From contig NZ_CANMXB010000001.1 of the NCBI RefSeq assembly GCF_947501785.1, forward strand, positions 3,414,501 through 3,478,500: a stretch of DNA of 64,000 nucleotides, in the 5' to 3' direction. The notes below the pieces were generated by a model. The model was given only the letters and a program-made list of their open reading frames with translations. It made no database searches and was not told the origin of the DNA. A program made the translations under genes and the position numbers. Shown here piece by piece: positions 45,315 through 53,433 of the stretch (the first letter of the stretch is position 1; each line of letters opens with the position of its first letter). Origin of the DNA: an uncultured Litoreibacter sp. GTDB taxonomy: Bacteria > Pseudomonadota > Alphaproteobacteria > Rhodobacterales > Rhodobacteraceae.

Positions 45315-46202
45315 ATGCCCCGCCAATTGCCCCCTTTGAATGCCCTGCGTGCCTTTGAGGCGGCGGGCCGCCATGAAAGCTTCACGGGTGCCGCGGAAGA
45401 GCTTGGCGTCAGCCATTCCGCCATTTCGAAACATGTGCGGGGGTTGGAGGACCGGTTGGGCGCGCGCCTGTTTCGCGACCTGCCGCGCGGCGTGGCGCTG
45501 ACCCAAGACGGGGCCGCCTATCTGGCGCAGCTGACCCCTGCCTTTGACACAATCGCGGAGGCGTCGGAAGCGTTCAGCGCCAAACCGGTCGGAACAGTCG
45601 TCGTCAATGCGGAGACCGTGTTTGCGCTGAAATGGCTGGTCCCAAACCTCAAACGTTTCACCGACGCCTATCCGGATGTGCATTTGCAATTGGACGCCTC
45701 GGAACAGCTGATCGACATCGCGCGCTACGAGGCCGATGTGGCGATCCGCTTCTTTCTGGCGGGCGCGCCCGATGGCACGGCGGAGCTGATCAGCGACAGC
45801 GCCATTTATCCCTATGCTGCGCCGTCGGTTGCGGCGCAGGTGGGCGATGACCCGAAAAACCTGCTGAACTTCCCCTTGCTGCGCGATCGTGGCGGCGACC
45901 CGTGGAGGGTCTGGTTTGACGGCATCGGCCGTCCCGACTTGGGCGCGTTGGTGCCCGACACCCGCCGCACCCGCGCAATGCTGGCCATCGAGGCCGTCAT
46001 TGCCGAGCAGGGGGTGCTGCTGGCCTCATCCGACAATGTCAAACATGACGAAGAAGCCGGGCGGTTGGTGCGCTGCTTCGATCACGGGTTCCGGCAGGGC
46101 ACGTACCACATGCTCTTTGGCGAGGGCGTGCTGCGCCGCAAACCCGTGCGCCTGTTCCGCGACTGGCTGCTGGCCGAGACCATAGAATTTCGGTCAGTCT
46201 GA
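45315..46202 (+). CDS. LysR-family regulator, GcvA-like
   Basis: 295 residues. The N-terminus PRQLPPLNALRAFEAAGRHE, then SFTGAAEELGVSHSAISKHV and RGLEDRLGARLFRDLPRGV, is the GcvA/AmpR-type HTH. The effector domain includes VFALKWLVPNLKRFTDAYPD and ADVAIRFFLAG. GcvA-type proteins regulate glycine cleavage, but in Roseobacters this subgroup is large with varied targets. The ATG at 45315 is 3 bp after the palindrome, so its mRNA might be nearly leaderless. Confidence 0.9.
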   Translation: MPRQLPPLNALRAFEAAGRHESFTGAAEELGVSHSAISKHVRGLEDRLGARLFRDLPRGVALTQDGAAYLAQLTPAFDTIAEASEAFSAKPVGTVVVNAETVFALKWLVPNLKRFTDAYPDVHLQLDASEQLIDIARYEADVAIRFFLAGAPDGTAELISDSAIYPYAAPSVAAQVGDDPKNLLNFPLLRDRGGDPWRVWFDGIGRPDLGALVPDTRRTRAMLAIEAVIAEQGVLLASSDNVKHDEEAGRLVRCFDHGFRQGTYHMLFGEGVLRRKPVRLFRDWLLAETIEFRSV

Positions 46203-46326
46203 CCAATCATCAACCATTTGGTTGAATATATGGAATCCCGCCAAATCCGCCGGGTGCGACACTGGCAGCCGCCACTGGTTTAAAAATACATAACAAAAAC
46301 AGATGCTTGGATGGCGGCGTGGGCAA

Positions 46327-46355
46327 TTGACTCCGGCCCGCCCAAAACCTATCAC
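46327..46355 (+). promoter_or_regulatory. Candidate promoter of the atp (F0) operon
   Basis: TTGACT at 46327-46332 and TATCAC at 46350-46355 are exactly 17 bp apart. A start site near 46362 places about 33 nt before the atpI GTG at 46395, and rules out the earlier ATG at 46311 as the start. Hexamer similarity only. Confidence 0.55.
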
Positions 46356-46394
46356 ACCCCCGAACGACCGCGTGCGCTTTCAGGGGGTACTTTC

Positions 46395-46724
46395 GTGGCG
46401 ACAGAACCGGACAAGGAGGGCCTTCAAGCGCTCAACGACCGGCTCGATGCGCTGAAAAAGACCCAGTTACCCGAGGCACGCGCGGACGAGCATTATTCGC
46501 AGGCCCATCTGGGCTGGCGCATGGTGATAGAGCTAGTGGCCGGCATCTTGATCGGCTTTGGCATCGGATACGGGCTGGATTGGCTCTTCGGCACATTGCC
46601 GCTGTTTCTGGTGCTGTTCATATTGGTGGGTCTCGCCGCGGGCATCAAAACGATGATGCGCACCGCGAAAGAGATCCAGGACGACCAGGTGGCCCATGCG
46701 GCCCGACAAAAGAAGGACGAGTGA
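46395..46724 (+). CDS. atpI: ATP synthase protein I (AtpI)
   Basis: 109 residues: a charged N-terminal stretch ([20 protein letters not shown]), then two helices, [20 protein letters not shown] and [20 protein letters not shown], and a charged tail. AtpI assists c-ring assembly or Mg uptake. The GTG at 46395 has an AGGGGG site upstream; an upstream in-frame ATG lies before the promoter candidate and is less likely. It is the first gene of a five-gene F0 operon. Confidence 0.86.
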   Translation: MATEPDKEGLQALNDRLDALKKTQLPEARADEHYSQAHLGWRMVIELVAGILIGFGIGYGLDWLFGTLPLFLVLFILVGLAAGIKTMMRTAKEIQDDQVAHAARQKKDE

Positions 46725-46725
46725 C

Positions 46726-47484
46726 TTGGCAGACGAAGCACACGGCGAAGAAGGCGGTCTTGTTTTTCACCCGATGGACCAGTTTTTGGTCAAGCCATTG
46801 TTTGGCGACGGCCCCGTCGGCATGTTCACCATCACCAATGTGACGCTGTGGATGGCGCTGACCGTGGTCTGCATCATCGCATTGCTGGTTCTGGGCACCC
46901 GCAAACGCGCAATCATCCCGTCCCGCACTCAATCGGTGGCCGAATTGGCCTATGGGTTCATCTTCAAGATGGTCGAGGACGTTGCCGGCAAGGAAGCCAT
47001 CAAGTTCTTCCCGCTGGTCATGACGCTGTTCCTGTTCATTGTCTTTGCCAACTTCCTTGGCCTGCTGCCCATGTCGTTCACCACCACATCCCACATCGCG
47101 GTGACCGCCGTGATGGCGATGGGCGTGTTCCTGCTCGTGACGCTGCTGGGCTTCTTCAAGCACGGCCTTGGGTTCCTGGGCATCTTCTGGATCAGCTCGG
47201 CCCCATTGATCCTGCGCCCGATCCTGGCGCTGATCGAGGTCATCTCTTATTTCGTGCGTCCGCTCAGCCACTCCATTCGTTTGGCGGGCAACATGATGGC
47301 GGGCCACGCGGTGATCAAAGTGTTCGCGGCCTTTGCTGCCGTGCTGGCCATTTCACCATTCGCGATTGTGGCGATCACCGCCATCTACGCGCTCGAAGTT
47401 CTCGTATCCTTCATTCAGGCATACGTGTTCGCAATTCTGACCTGCGTCTATCTGAAAGACGCGGTGAGCGATCCTCACCATTAA
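46726..47484 (+). CDS. atpB: ATP synthase F0 subunit a
   Basis: 252 residues, five to six helices. The proton-channel block [21 protein letters not shown] has the essential Arg, and [20 protein letters not shown] with [18 protein letters not shown] is the central region. It starts with TTG at 46726 ([11 protein letters not shown]...), after an AAGGAC site; the family N-terminus [13 protein letters not shown] follows at once. It is one base after the atpI stop codon. Confidence 0.92.
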   Translation: MADEAHGEEGGLVFHPMDQFLVKPLFGDGPVGMFTITNVTLWMALTVVCIIALLVLGTRKRAIIPSRTQSVAELAYGFIFKMVEDVAGKEAIKFFPLVMTLFLFIVFANFLGLLPMSFTTTSHIAVTAVMAMGVFLLVTLLGFFKHGLGFLGIFWISSAPLILRPILALIEVISYFVRPLSHSIRLAGNMMAGHAVIKVFAAFAAVLAISPFAIVAITAIYALEVLVSFIQAYVFAILTCVYLKDAVSDPHH

Positions 47485-47529
47485 GGTTTGAAAACTAATC
47501 ACTGAATTCCATCGTAAGGAGAAAACACC

Positions 47530-47766
47530 ATGGAAGGCGATATCGTACAAATGGGCGCATATGTTGGCGCAGGTCTGGCATGTACTGGCATGGGCGGCGC
47601 TGCTGTCGGTGTGGGTCACGTGGTAGGTAACTTCCTGTCCGGCGCGTTGCGCAACCCATCTGCGGCTGCTGGTCAAACAGCAACCATGTTCATTGGTATT
47701 GCGTTCGCGGAAGCGCTGGGGATCTTCTCGTTCCTCGTTGCCCTTCTGCTGATGTTCGCAGTCTAA
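47530..47766 (+). CDS. atpE: ATP synthase F0 subunit c
   Basis: 78 residues, two-helix hairpin. The proton-carrying carboxylate is Glu61 in [20 protein letters not shown], and the loop carries the conserved ARG-type signature as [12 protein letters not shown]. The ATG is preceded by GTAAGGAGAAAAC. Subunit c oligomers form the rotor ring. Confidence 0.97.
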   Translation: MEGDIVQMGAYVGAGLACTGMGGAAVGVGHVVGNFLSGALRNPSAAAGQTATMFIGIAFAEALGIFSFLVALLLMFAV

Positions 47767-47842
47767 GACTTCAAAGCCATCCTTACGGTTGGGCGGGGCC
47801 TTGGTCCCGTCCAATGTAAATTTCGGTTTTTTGGAGGCCATC

Positions 47843-48373
47843 ATGGCAACAGAAACAACAGGAGAAGTGGTCGCGGACGCCCCCGGCATGCCGCAGCTCG
47901 ACTTCTCGACATTCCCGAACCAGATTTTCTGGCTCGTTGTCACGCTGATCGTGATCTACTTTGTGCTGTCGCGCATTGCGCTGCCCCGCATCGGGTCGGT
48001 TCTTGCCGAACGCTCAGGCACGATTACCAATGACATCGCTGCCGCCGAAGAGCTGAAGCAAAAGGCAGTTGAGGCCGAAGAGGCCTACAACAAAGCCCTT
48101 GCCGACGCCCGGTCGGAAGCCGCGAAGATCGTGGCCGACACGAAGGCGGACATCCAGAAAGATCTGGACAAGGCGATTGCCGAAGCCGACGCCGAAATTG
48201 CGGCCCGCGCCGCAGAGGGTGAAAAGGTCATCGCCGCCATCCGTGACAGCGCGCAAAAAGACGCGGCGACCGTGGCGAAAGACATCGCCAAGGACATCGT
48301 GGCCGCTGTGGCACCCGGCAAGATCGACGCCAAATCGGTGACGGCCGCCGTTACCGCGAAGATGAAGGGATAA
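47843..48373 (+). CDS. atpF': ATP synthase F0 subunit b'
   Basis: 176 residues: N-terminal stretch to [20 protein letters not shown] and [21 protein letters not shown] (one helix), then a long Ala/Glu/Lys-rich coiled coil ([20 protein letters not shown] and beyond). Photosynthetic-type bacteria and alphaproteobacteria have b and b' in tandem. The ATG at 47843 has an excellent GGAGG; an upstream GTG-like extension is rejected. Confidence 0.92.
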   Translation: MATETTGEVVADAPGMPQLDFSTFPNQIFWLVVTLIVIYFVLSRIALPRIGSVLAERSGTITNDIAAAEELKQKAVEAEEAYNKALADARSEAAKIVADTKADIQKDLDKAIAEADAEIAARAAEGEKVIAAIRDSAQKDAATVAKDIAKDIVAAVAPGKIDAKSVTAAVTAKMKG

Positions 48374-48377
48374 GAGC

Positions 48378-48935
48378 ATGAAAAAGCTGATTGCCCTTTT
48401 GGCTCTTGCACCGGCGCCTGCATTGGCGGCTGGCGACAAGCCGTTCTTTTCGCTGGCCAACACCGATTTTGTGGTGCTGATCGCCTTCCTGCTGTTTATC
48501 GGCGTGCTGGTGTATTTCAAAGTGCCCGGCCTGTTGATGGGCCTTCTGGACAAACGTGCAGAGACCATCAAATCCGAGCTTGATGAAGCCAAGGCGCTGC
48601 GCGAAGAGGCCCAGACCATTCTGGCGTCCTACGAGCGCAAGCAAAAGGAAGTGGCCGAACAGTCTGAGCGCATCATCGCGAACGCCAAGAAAGAGGCGCA
48701 AGCCGCTGCTGAGCAGGCGAAGGAAGACCTGAAACTGTCCATCGAACGCCGGCTGGCCGGCGCCGAGGAACAGATCGCATCGGCCGAAGCCGCCGCTGTC
48801 AAACAGGTCCGCGACCGTGCCGTTTCAGTGGCGATTGCTGCTGCCGCTGACGTCGTCGCCGCGAAGACCTCCGCTGCCGACCAGAACAAGCTGGTGGATG
48901 CCGCGATTGACGAGGTCAAAGCAAAGCTGCACTAG
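48378..48935 (+). CDS. atpF: ATP synthase F0 subunit b
   Basis: 185 residues. A signal-like N-terminus ([20 protein letters not shown]) is followed by a membrane helix ([20 protein letters not shown]) and a long coiled coil ([20 protein letters not shown] and beyond). It forms the peripheral stalk with b'. It lies 4 bp after b'. The F1 genes are absent from this window, matching the split F0/F1 clusters of many alphaproteobacteria. Confidence 0.94.
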   Translation: MKKLIALLALAPAPALAAGDKPFFSLANTDFVVLIAFLLFIGVLVYFKVPGLLMGLLDKRAETIKSELDEAKALREEAQTILASYERKQKEVAEQSERIIANAKKEAQAAAEQAKEDLKLSIERRLAGAEEQIASAEAAAVKQVRDRAVSVAIAAAADVVAAKTSAADQNKLVDAAIDEVKAKLH

Positions 48936-48958
48936 CTGCGCTGACCTGACCAAAATGA

Positions 48959-48998
48959 AAAAGCCCCGGACGCCTGACGGCCTCCGGGGCTTTTGCTT
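48959..48998 (+). terminator. Intrinsic terminator after the F0 operon
   Basis: AAAGCCCCGGA, loop region, then TCCGGGGCTTTTGCTTTTTC: an 11 bp perfect stem followed by a T-rich run, 24 bp after the atpF stop. Confidence 0.9.
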
Positions 48999-49065
48999 TT
49001 TCTATGGGAGCATTTTGCGGTGTGAGCCCGCCGCGTCATCGGTCGTCAGGTTGTGAGCGGTGATT

Positions 49066-49298
49066 GCATATTTGAGGCAGAAAGAAGCCTATTTGTGTCA
49101 ATCCAATATTAAGGTTAACGCGCCCTGCCGAAGGGAGGGTCGAAGCGCCCAAACTCCCCGGCGATTACGGCGGACAGATTGGGCGGCTTCTTCCTGCACG
49201 GCCATCGGCATGCCTGCCTGTACCGTGTATTGACCATGGCGCAGCGATGGTTAGGGAAGCGTAAACGCCGGGCTTCTTTCTGCTCAAAATATGCAAAT
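49066..49298. repeat. Short inverted repeat pair flanking about 180 bp in the atpF-VWA gap
   Basis: GCATATTTGAGGCAGAAAGA plus AGCC at about 49066-49089 reads again on the minus strand at about 49272-49298 as GCATATTTTGAGCAGAAAGA plus AGCC. They flank noncoding DNA in the 387 bp stretch 48936-49322. The GCATATTT and AAAGAAGC strings are shared with the tails of repeat copies B and C, so these look like decayed relatives. No gene is visible between them. Confidence 0.5.
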
Positions 49299-49322
49299 CC
49301 GACGTTTTCCATCCCGCACCAC

Positions 49323-51347
49323 CTAGCGGCTTTTGGAGAGGCTTTCCGCCAGACGCATCAATGTGATCGCCTCTGCCCGGTACCCGAAGCTGTCAGCCCC
49401 CTTGGCGCTGTTGGCCAAGGCGATTGCATCGGCAAAGCCCCACTCCGCCAGATAGTCGCTGCCGCGCAGCAGCTGGCCAAAGCCGGCAATCGCCGTTGCA
49501 AACTGTGCGTCGGTCGACGGTGTGGACGTGCCCGCCGCTATGGGGGCCTCGATCAGCTTGCTGCGGTCTTCGCCAGGCTCTTTGTAGCGCAGGCGCAGGA
49601 AGCCCAGCTCGTCGCTGCCGGAGGCGGCGACCGCTTCGCCATAGCGCAGCGGATCGTTGAGCACGGCGGGGGAGCCAACAGGCGTGACCTCGTAAAGCGC
49701 TGTGACCTGCAGCCCGGCCCCGATATCGCCGGCATCGACCTTGTCATTGTTGAAATCCTCGCGCTTCAGGGCGCGGGTTTCATACCCTATCAGCCGGTAT
49801 TCGGCGACCTGCGCCGGGTTCCATTCGACCTGCACCTTCACGTCGCCCGCAATCGGGAACAGCGCGCCGGTGAGTTGGTCCACCAGCACTTTGCGTGCCT
49901 CGCTGAGCGTGTCGATATAGGCGGCCTGGCCGTTGCCGTTTTGGGCCAGCGTTTGCATCAGAGCTTCGTTGATGTTGCCGCGACCAAAGCCCAGCACGGA
50001 CAGGTAGGTGCCGCTGTCGCGTTTCGCCTCGATCAGGGTTTTCATCTCGGCGTCGGAGCTTTGGCCCACGTTGAAATCGCCGTCAGTCGCCAGGATCACC
50101 CGGCCAATCTCGCCGTCTTCGGCCATTTGGTCTGCCACCTGGTAGGCCTGCTGCAAGCCCGCCGCCCCGGCGGTGGACCCACCTGCGGACAGGTTGGCCA
50201 GGGCCGCGTTGATCTTGGCGCTGTCGCTGGCCTTGGTGGGCTCCAGCACCAGCCCCGCGCGGCCTGCGTAAGTCACAATCGCCACCTCGTCCTGCGGGCG
50301 CAGCTCCGACAGCATCAGGCGGAAGGATTGGATCAGCAGCGGCAGCTTGTCGGGGGCGTTCATCGAGCCCGACGTGTCGATCAGGAACACGAGGTTTAGC
50401 GGCGGGCGATCCTCGACAACCGGCATCTCGCCTTGCAGGCCGATATGGACCAGCTGCGTATGTTCGTTCCACGGCGTTTCGCTGACCGAGACGGTTGTGG
50501 CGAACGGCGCGTCGCCGTCGGGGGCCGCGTAGTCATAGGGGAAGTAGTTCACCATCTCCTCGACCCGCACCGAGGCGGGGTCGGGCATCTGCCCGTTCTG
50601 CAGCGCGCTGCGGACCCAGGCGTAGCTGGCGGTGTCCACATCGGTGGAGAAGGTGGACACGGGGTCCTCGGACGCGATTTTCAGCGGGTTCGGGGCCTCG
50701 TTGGCGAAACGGTCGGTGTTGGGTGCCTCCCGTAAGATGATGCCGTCGGATGGCGCCGGAGACGGAGCGATGGTCGCGCTTGTGACCCCAGATTGCTCAG
50801 CCGCAATTCCGCCGACAAAGCCGGACAGGTCGGACTGATCTGCCAAACCCTGCAACCGGGGCTGGGCAGCGGCACGCTTTTGGACCGGCGCTGCTGGCGC
50901 GGGTTTTGCAACCTGACCCAAAGGTTCTGCCACGATTTCGGCGCTTGCACTCTGCTGCGCATCATCTTCTGCCCGAATACCGGCAATATCTGGCGTGTCA
51001 CCTGGCCCGTCCAACGCGACTTCCTCCAATTTGGGTTCGACTGCTGCGACGTCGGCTGGCGGCTGGTTTTGCACCAGCACGACACCGACACCGATGACGA
51101 CGAGCGAGGAGGTTGTCAGAAGAAGCGGTTTGAGGGATTTGGAAGAAAACATATCGGAAAGTCCTTTCAGAAAACCGGCCGGTTTGGCCTGTGTTTCTGT
51201 GGGACGTACAAAGCCACCTTGTTCTTGGAGCTTGGCGAAATTTTCTTCGGCCACGATGAAGGCGGCCTGCTTGGAGGGTGCGTCAGGCGCAGGGGCGCCC
51301 TTTAGGGCGGCTTTCAGGCGGTCCAGATCGTCATCAAAATCGGGCAT
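49323..51347 (-). CDS. VWA-domain membrane protein (YfbK/DUF3520 type), possible anti-sigma factor
   Basis: 674 residues. A cytoplasmic N-terminus of about 70 residues (FDDDLDRLKAALKG...) precedes one membrane segment (about 74-93), a low-complexity linker, a VWA N-terminal domain (FSTDVDTASYAWVRSAL), and the VWA domain with the metal site DTSGS at 324-328, followed by a C-terminal DUF3520 region (ALYEVTPVGSPAVL, ELGFLRLRYKEPG). The layout resembles a transmembrane anti-sigma factor fused to an extracytoplasmic VWA sensor. The ATG at 51347 overlaps the sigma-factor stop by one base, so the two genes are coupled. Confidence 0.85.
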   Translation of the reverse strand: MPDFDDDLDRLKAALKGAPAPDAPSKQAAFIVAEENFAKLQEQGGFVRPTETQAKPAGFLKGLSDMFSSKSLKPLLLTTSSLVVIGVGVVLVQNQPPADVAAVEPKLEEVALDGPGDTPDIAGIRAEDDAQQSASAEIVAEPLGQVAKPAPAAPVQKRAAAQPRLQGLADQSDLSGFVGGIAAEQSGVTSATIAPSPAPSDGIILREAPNTDRFANEAPNPLKIASEDPVSTFSTDVDTASYAWVRSALQNGQMPDPASVRVEEMVNYFPYDYAAPDGDAPFATTVSVSETPWNEHTQLVHIGLQGEMPVVEDRPPLNLVFLIDTSGSMNAPDKLPLLIQSFRLMLSELRPQDEVAIVTYAGRAGLVLEPTKASDSAKINAALANLSAGGSTAGAAGLQQAYQVADQMAEDGEIGRVILATDGDFNVGQSSDAEMKTLIEAKRDSGTYLSVLGFGRGNINEALMQTLAQNGNGQAAYIDTLSEARKVLVDQLTGALFPIAGDVKVQVEWNPAQVAEYRLIGYETRALKREDFNNDKVDAGDIGAGLQVTALYEVTPVGSPAVLNDPLRYGEAVAASGSDELGFLRLRYKEPGEDRSKLIEAPIAAGTSTPSTDAQFATAIAGFGQLLRGSDYLAEWGFADAIALANSAKGADSFGYRAEAITLMRLAESLSKSR

Positions 51348-51889
51348 CAGATGGCCTCCTTCTCGGCCAGGGCGCGGAGGTGCTTTTTGACCTCCGACAT
51401 GCGCCAGGCGATGGTGCCTTCCGACAATCCCATCACCTGCGCCGCTTCCTTTTGTGTCATGTCTTCGCCCAGGGTCAGGGCGATGGTTTCGCGCAATTCT
51501 TCGGGCAGTGTGCGCATGGCGGTTTGTAGCCAATCGTAGGCCTCATGCGCCTCTGCCTGCTCGGCGGCGCGCCTTTGGTAGTCCTCGCCCCAGCCGTCGC
51601 GGGCCCTGGCGCGGCGTTGCGATTTGCGGGCGCGGTCGGTGGCGGCGTTCATCACCACGCGGTAAAGCCATGTGGTAAACTTGGCGTCGCCCCGGTAGCT
51701 GCGCAGCTTGGCGGGCAGGGCGGCCATGATGTCATGGGCCAGATCCTCGGCATCATGTTGCGTGCCGCACAGCCGCCAGCCCATGCGGTAGATGCGGTCA
51801 TAGTGACGCCGTATGAGCAGCCCAAAGGCGTCCCCATCCCCGTCGGCGGCGGCTAGCGCCAAGGCCTCGTCACTGGTTTTCATACGCAT
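51347..51889 (-). CDS. ECF-type RNA polymerase sigma factor
   Basis: About 180 residues. Region 2 (AFGLLIRRHYDRIYRMGWRL, DAEDLAHDIMAALPAKL, FTTWLYRVVMNAATDRAR) and region 4 (LQTAMRTLPEELRETIAL, MTQKEAAQVMGLSEGTIAWR) are complete. It probably controls its own operon with the VWA protein. The ATG at 51889 or the one 6 nt later is the start; the longer frame has no homology. Confidence 0.9.
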   Translation of the reverse strand: MRMKTSDEALALAAADGDGDAFGLLIRRHYDRIYRMGWRLCGTQHDAEDLAHDIMAALPAKLRSYRGDAKFTTWLYRVVMNAATDRARKSQRRARARDGWGEDYQRRAAEQAEAHEAYDWLQTAMRTLPEELRETIALTLGEDMTQKEAAQVMGLSEGTIAWRMSEVKKHLRALAEKEAI

Positions 51890-51955
51890 AATGGTCGTAG
51901 GACGGATGGGCGGGGTCAATCCTTGGAAAAAAGTTTAGAAATATTTCGGGCCGCT

Positions 51956-52951
51956 CTAGCCGCCGAATTTTTCGTGCCATGTGGGCAGCGTGTCACCGGG
52001 GGCTTTTTGCGCCTCATAGACGCCGCGCGCAATGGCGCGGGTCAGGCAGATGGCGGCAGCGTGGCCGATATTGAGCGTGTCTACGAACTCGTCGTCCAAA
52101 GGCTTTGCATCCGTCGCCACCCCGAAGACCAGATCACCGTCCATCGGGGTGTGACTGGGCCAAAGCGCGCGGGCCATGCCGTCCTGCGCCGCCGTGGCCA
52201 TGCGGGTGCATTGAGATTTGTTCAGCGCCGCATCCGTGGCAACGATGGCGATGGTGGTCGCCGTCCCCGGCGTCAGCTTGGTCACCGGCGTTTTGGCCGC
52301 GTTGTGGGTGATCTTGGGGCCGAGCCCTCCAAATTCGCCGTCAATTTCGCAGGGCGCGGCGTGGAAATGCGGGCTGTCATCGACGGTGGCCGCGCCCAAT
52401 GCGTTGACCACCACCAGCGCGCCGACCGTGTGGCCGGAGGGCAGCGTCAGCGAGGCGGACCCAAGCCCTCCCTTCAGGTTGACCGTGGTGGCACCGGTGC
52501 CTGCACCAGTGGTGCCGATGTTGAAGTCGGCCGAGGCCGCCTCGCATGCCGCGCGGCCCAGCGCGGGGTAGGGGTTGGCGTCCCATGCCGTATCGCCGCC
52601 GCTGGCCAGATCAAACACGATTGCGGAAGGGACAATAGGGACAATATGGGGCCCGACCGCGAAGCCCTTGCCCGCTGCGCGAAGTGCGTCCGACACGCCG
52701 TCAGCCGCCGCCAGCCCAAAGGCAGAGCCGCCGGACAGGACCAGCGCATTCACCTGCTGCACGGTTTTGTCAGGAGCAAGCAAGTCGGTTTCCCTTGTGC
52801 CCGGTGCGCCACCCATGACGCTGACCCCTGCCGTGAACGGCGCGTCGGCAGTAAGTACGGTGACGCCCGATTTCAGCGCAGCGTCTTGCGCGTTGCCTAC
52901 CATTAGGCCGCTGACATCGGTGATCAGGTTCTTTGCGCCGGGATACATCAT
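51956..52951 (-). CDS. P1 family peptidase (DmpA/NylC-like Ntn hydrolase)
   Basis: 331 residues. The N-terminus AKNLITDVSGLMVGNAQDAA, the middle ALVLSGGSAFGLAAADGVSD and the active region TTGAGTGATTVNLKGGLGSA are typical of the P1/DmpA fold, which autoprocesses to an N-terminal nucleophile. Members cleave beta-aminopeptides or nylon oligomers; the substrate is unknown. Two Met codons at the start overlap the cupin stop, so the two genes are probably cotranscribed. Confidence 0.85.
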   Translation of the reverse strand: MMYPGAKNLITDVSGLMVGNAQDAALKSGVTVLTADAPFTAGVSVMGGAPGTRETDLLAPDKTVQQVNALVLSGGSAFGLAAADGVSDALRAAGKGFAVGPHIVPIVPSAIVFDLASGGDTAWDANPYPALGRAACEAASADFNIGTTGAGTGATTVNLKGGLGSASLTLPSGHTVGALVVVNALGAATVDDSPHFHAAPCEIDGEFGGLGPKITHNAAKTPVTKLTPGTATTIAIVATDAALNKSQCTRMATAAQDGMARALWPSHTPMDGDLVFGVATDAKPLDDEFVDTLNIGHAAAICLTRAIARGVYEAQKAPGDTLPTWHEKFGG

Positions 52952-53298
52952 ATGCGCGGTTTCTTCGCGGCTGTGGCGGCGTCGCCGGTGTTGGGCGTGC
53001 CCGCCGGTTCGATCAGCAGCACCTTTGCCTCATTCTCAGCGCGTGGCCGGTGGGTGACGCCTTTGGGCACCACGAACAGCTCGCCCGGACCAAGCGTATG
53101 GGAGCGGTCCTCCACGTCGAGGGTCACCTCCCCCTCCAGCACCAGAAAGAAGTCATCTGTGTCGGGGTGGTCGTGAAACGGGAACTCGCCTTGGAACTTC
53201 ACCACCATGATGTCGTTGCCGTTGTAATCGGCGACCACATGCGGGTCCCAGTGGGTGCTGAATTGGCTCAACTTGTCGGCGAGATTAACGGGTTTCAT
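52948..53298 (-). CDS. Cupin-domain protein
   Basis: 116 residues of a small beta-barrel cupin. The metal-site motifs are FHDHPDTDDFFLVLEGEVTL (H-x-H and E) and ELFVVPKGVTHRPRA (P-x-G-x-x-H). The ATG at 53298 has a GAAGGAG site. Function is unknown; it is upstream of the P1 peptidase on the same strand and divergent from creatinase. Confidence 0.85.
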   Translation of the reverse strand: MKPVNLADKLSQFSTHWDPHVVADYNGNDIMVVKFQGEFPFHDHPDTDDFFLVLEGEVTLDVEDRSHTLGPGELFVVPKGVTHRPRAENEAKVLLIEPAGTPNTGDAATAAKKPRI

Positions 53299-53356
53299 AT
53301 CGAACTCCTTCACAACCCATCTTGCCAGAAAGCGCGGGATCGGCAAGGGTGCGCGC

Positions 53357-53377
53357 AGGCCGGATGGCGTCCGGCCT
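53357..53377. promoter_or_regulatory. Perfect inverted repeat between cupin and creatinase genes
   Basis: AGGCCGGA (53357-53364), TGGCG loop, TCCGGCCT (53370-53377). It lies about 55 bp before the creatinase ATG and 60 bp from the divergent cupin start. It could be an operator or an mRNA hairpin. Confidence 0.4.
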
Positions 53378-53433
53378 CTCAGCACATATCTCTGTCCTGA
53401 ACGCCGGGACCTTTCTTTGATTAGGAGGGTCAC

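Noticed and set aside
46311-46394. An upstream ATG start for AtpI at 46311
   Set aside because: It precedes the promoter candidate at 46327-46355 and would add a nonconserved stretch; the GTG at 46395 has a good ribosome site.
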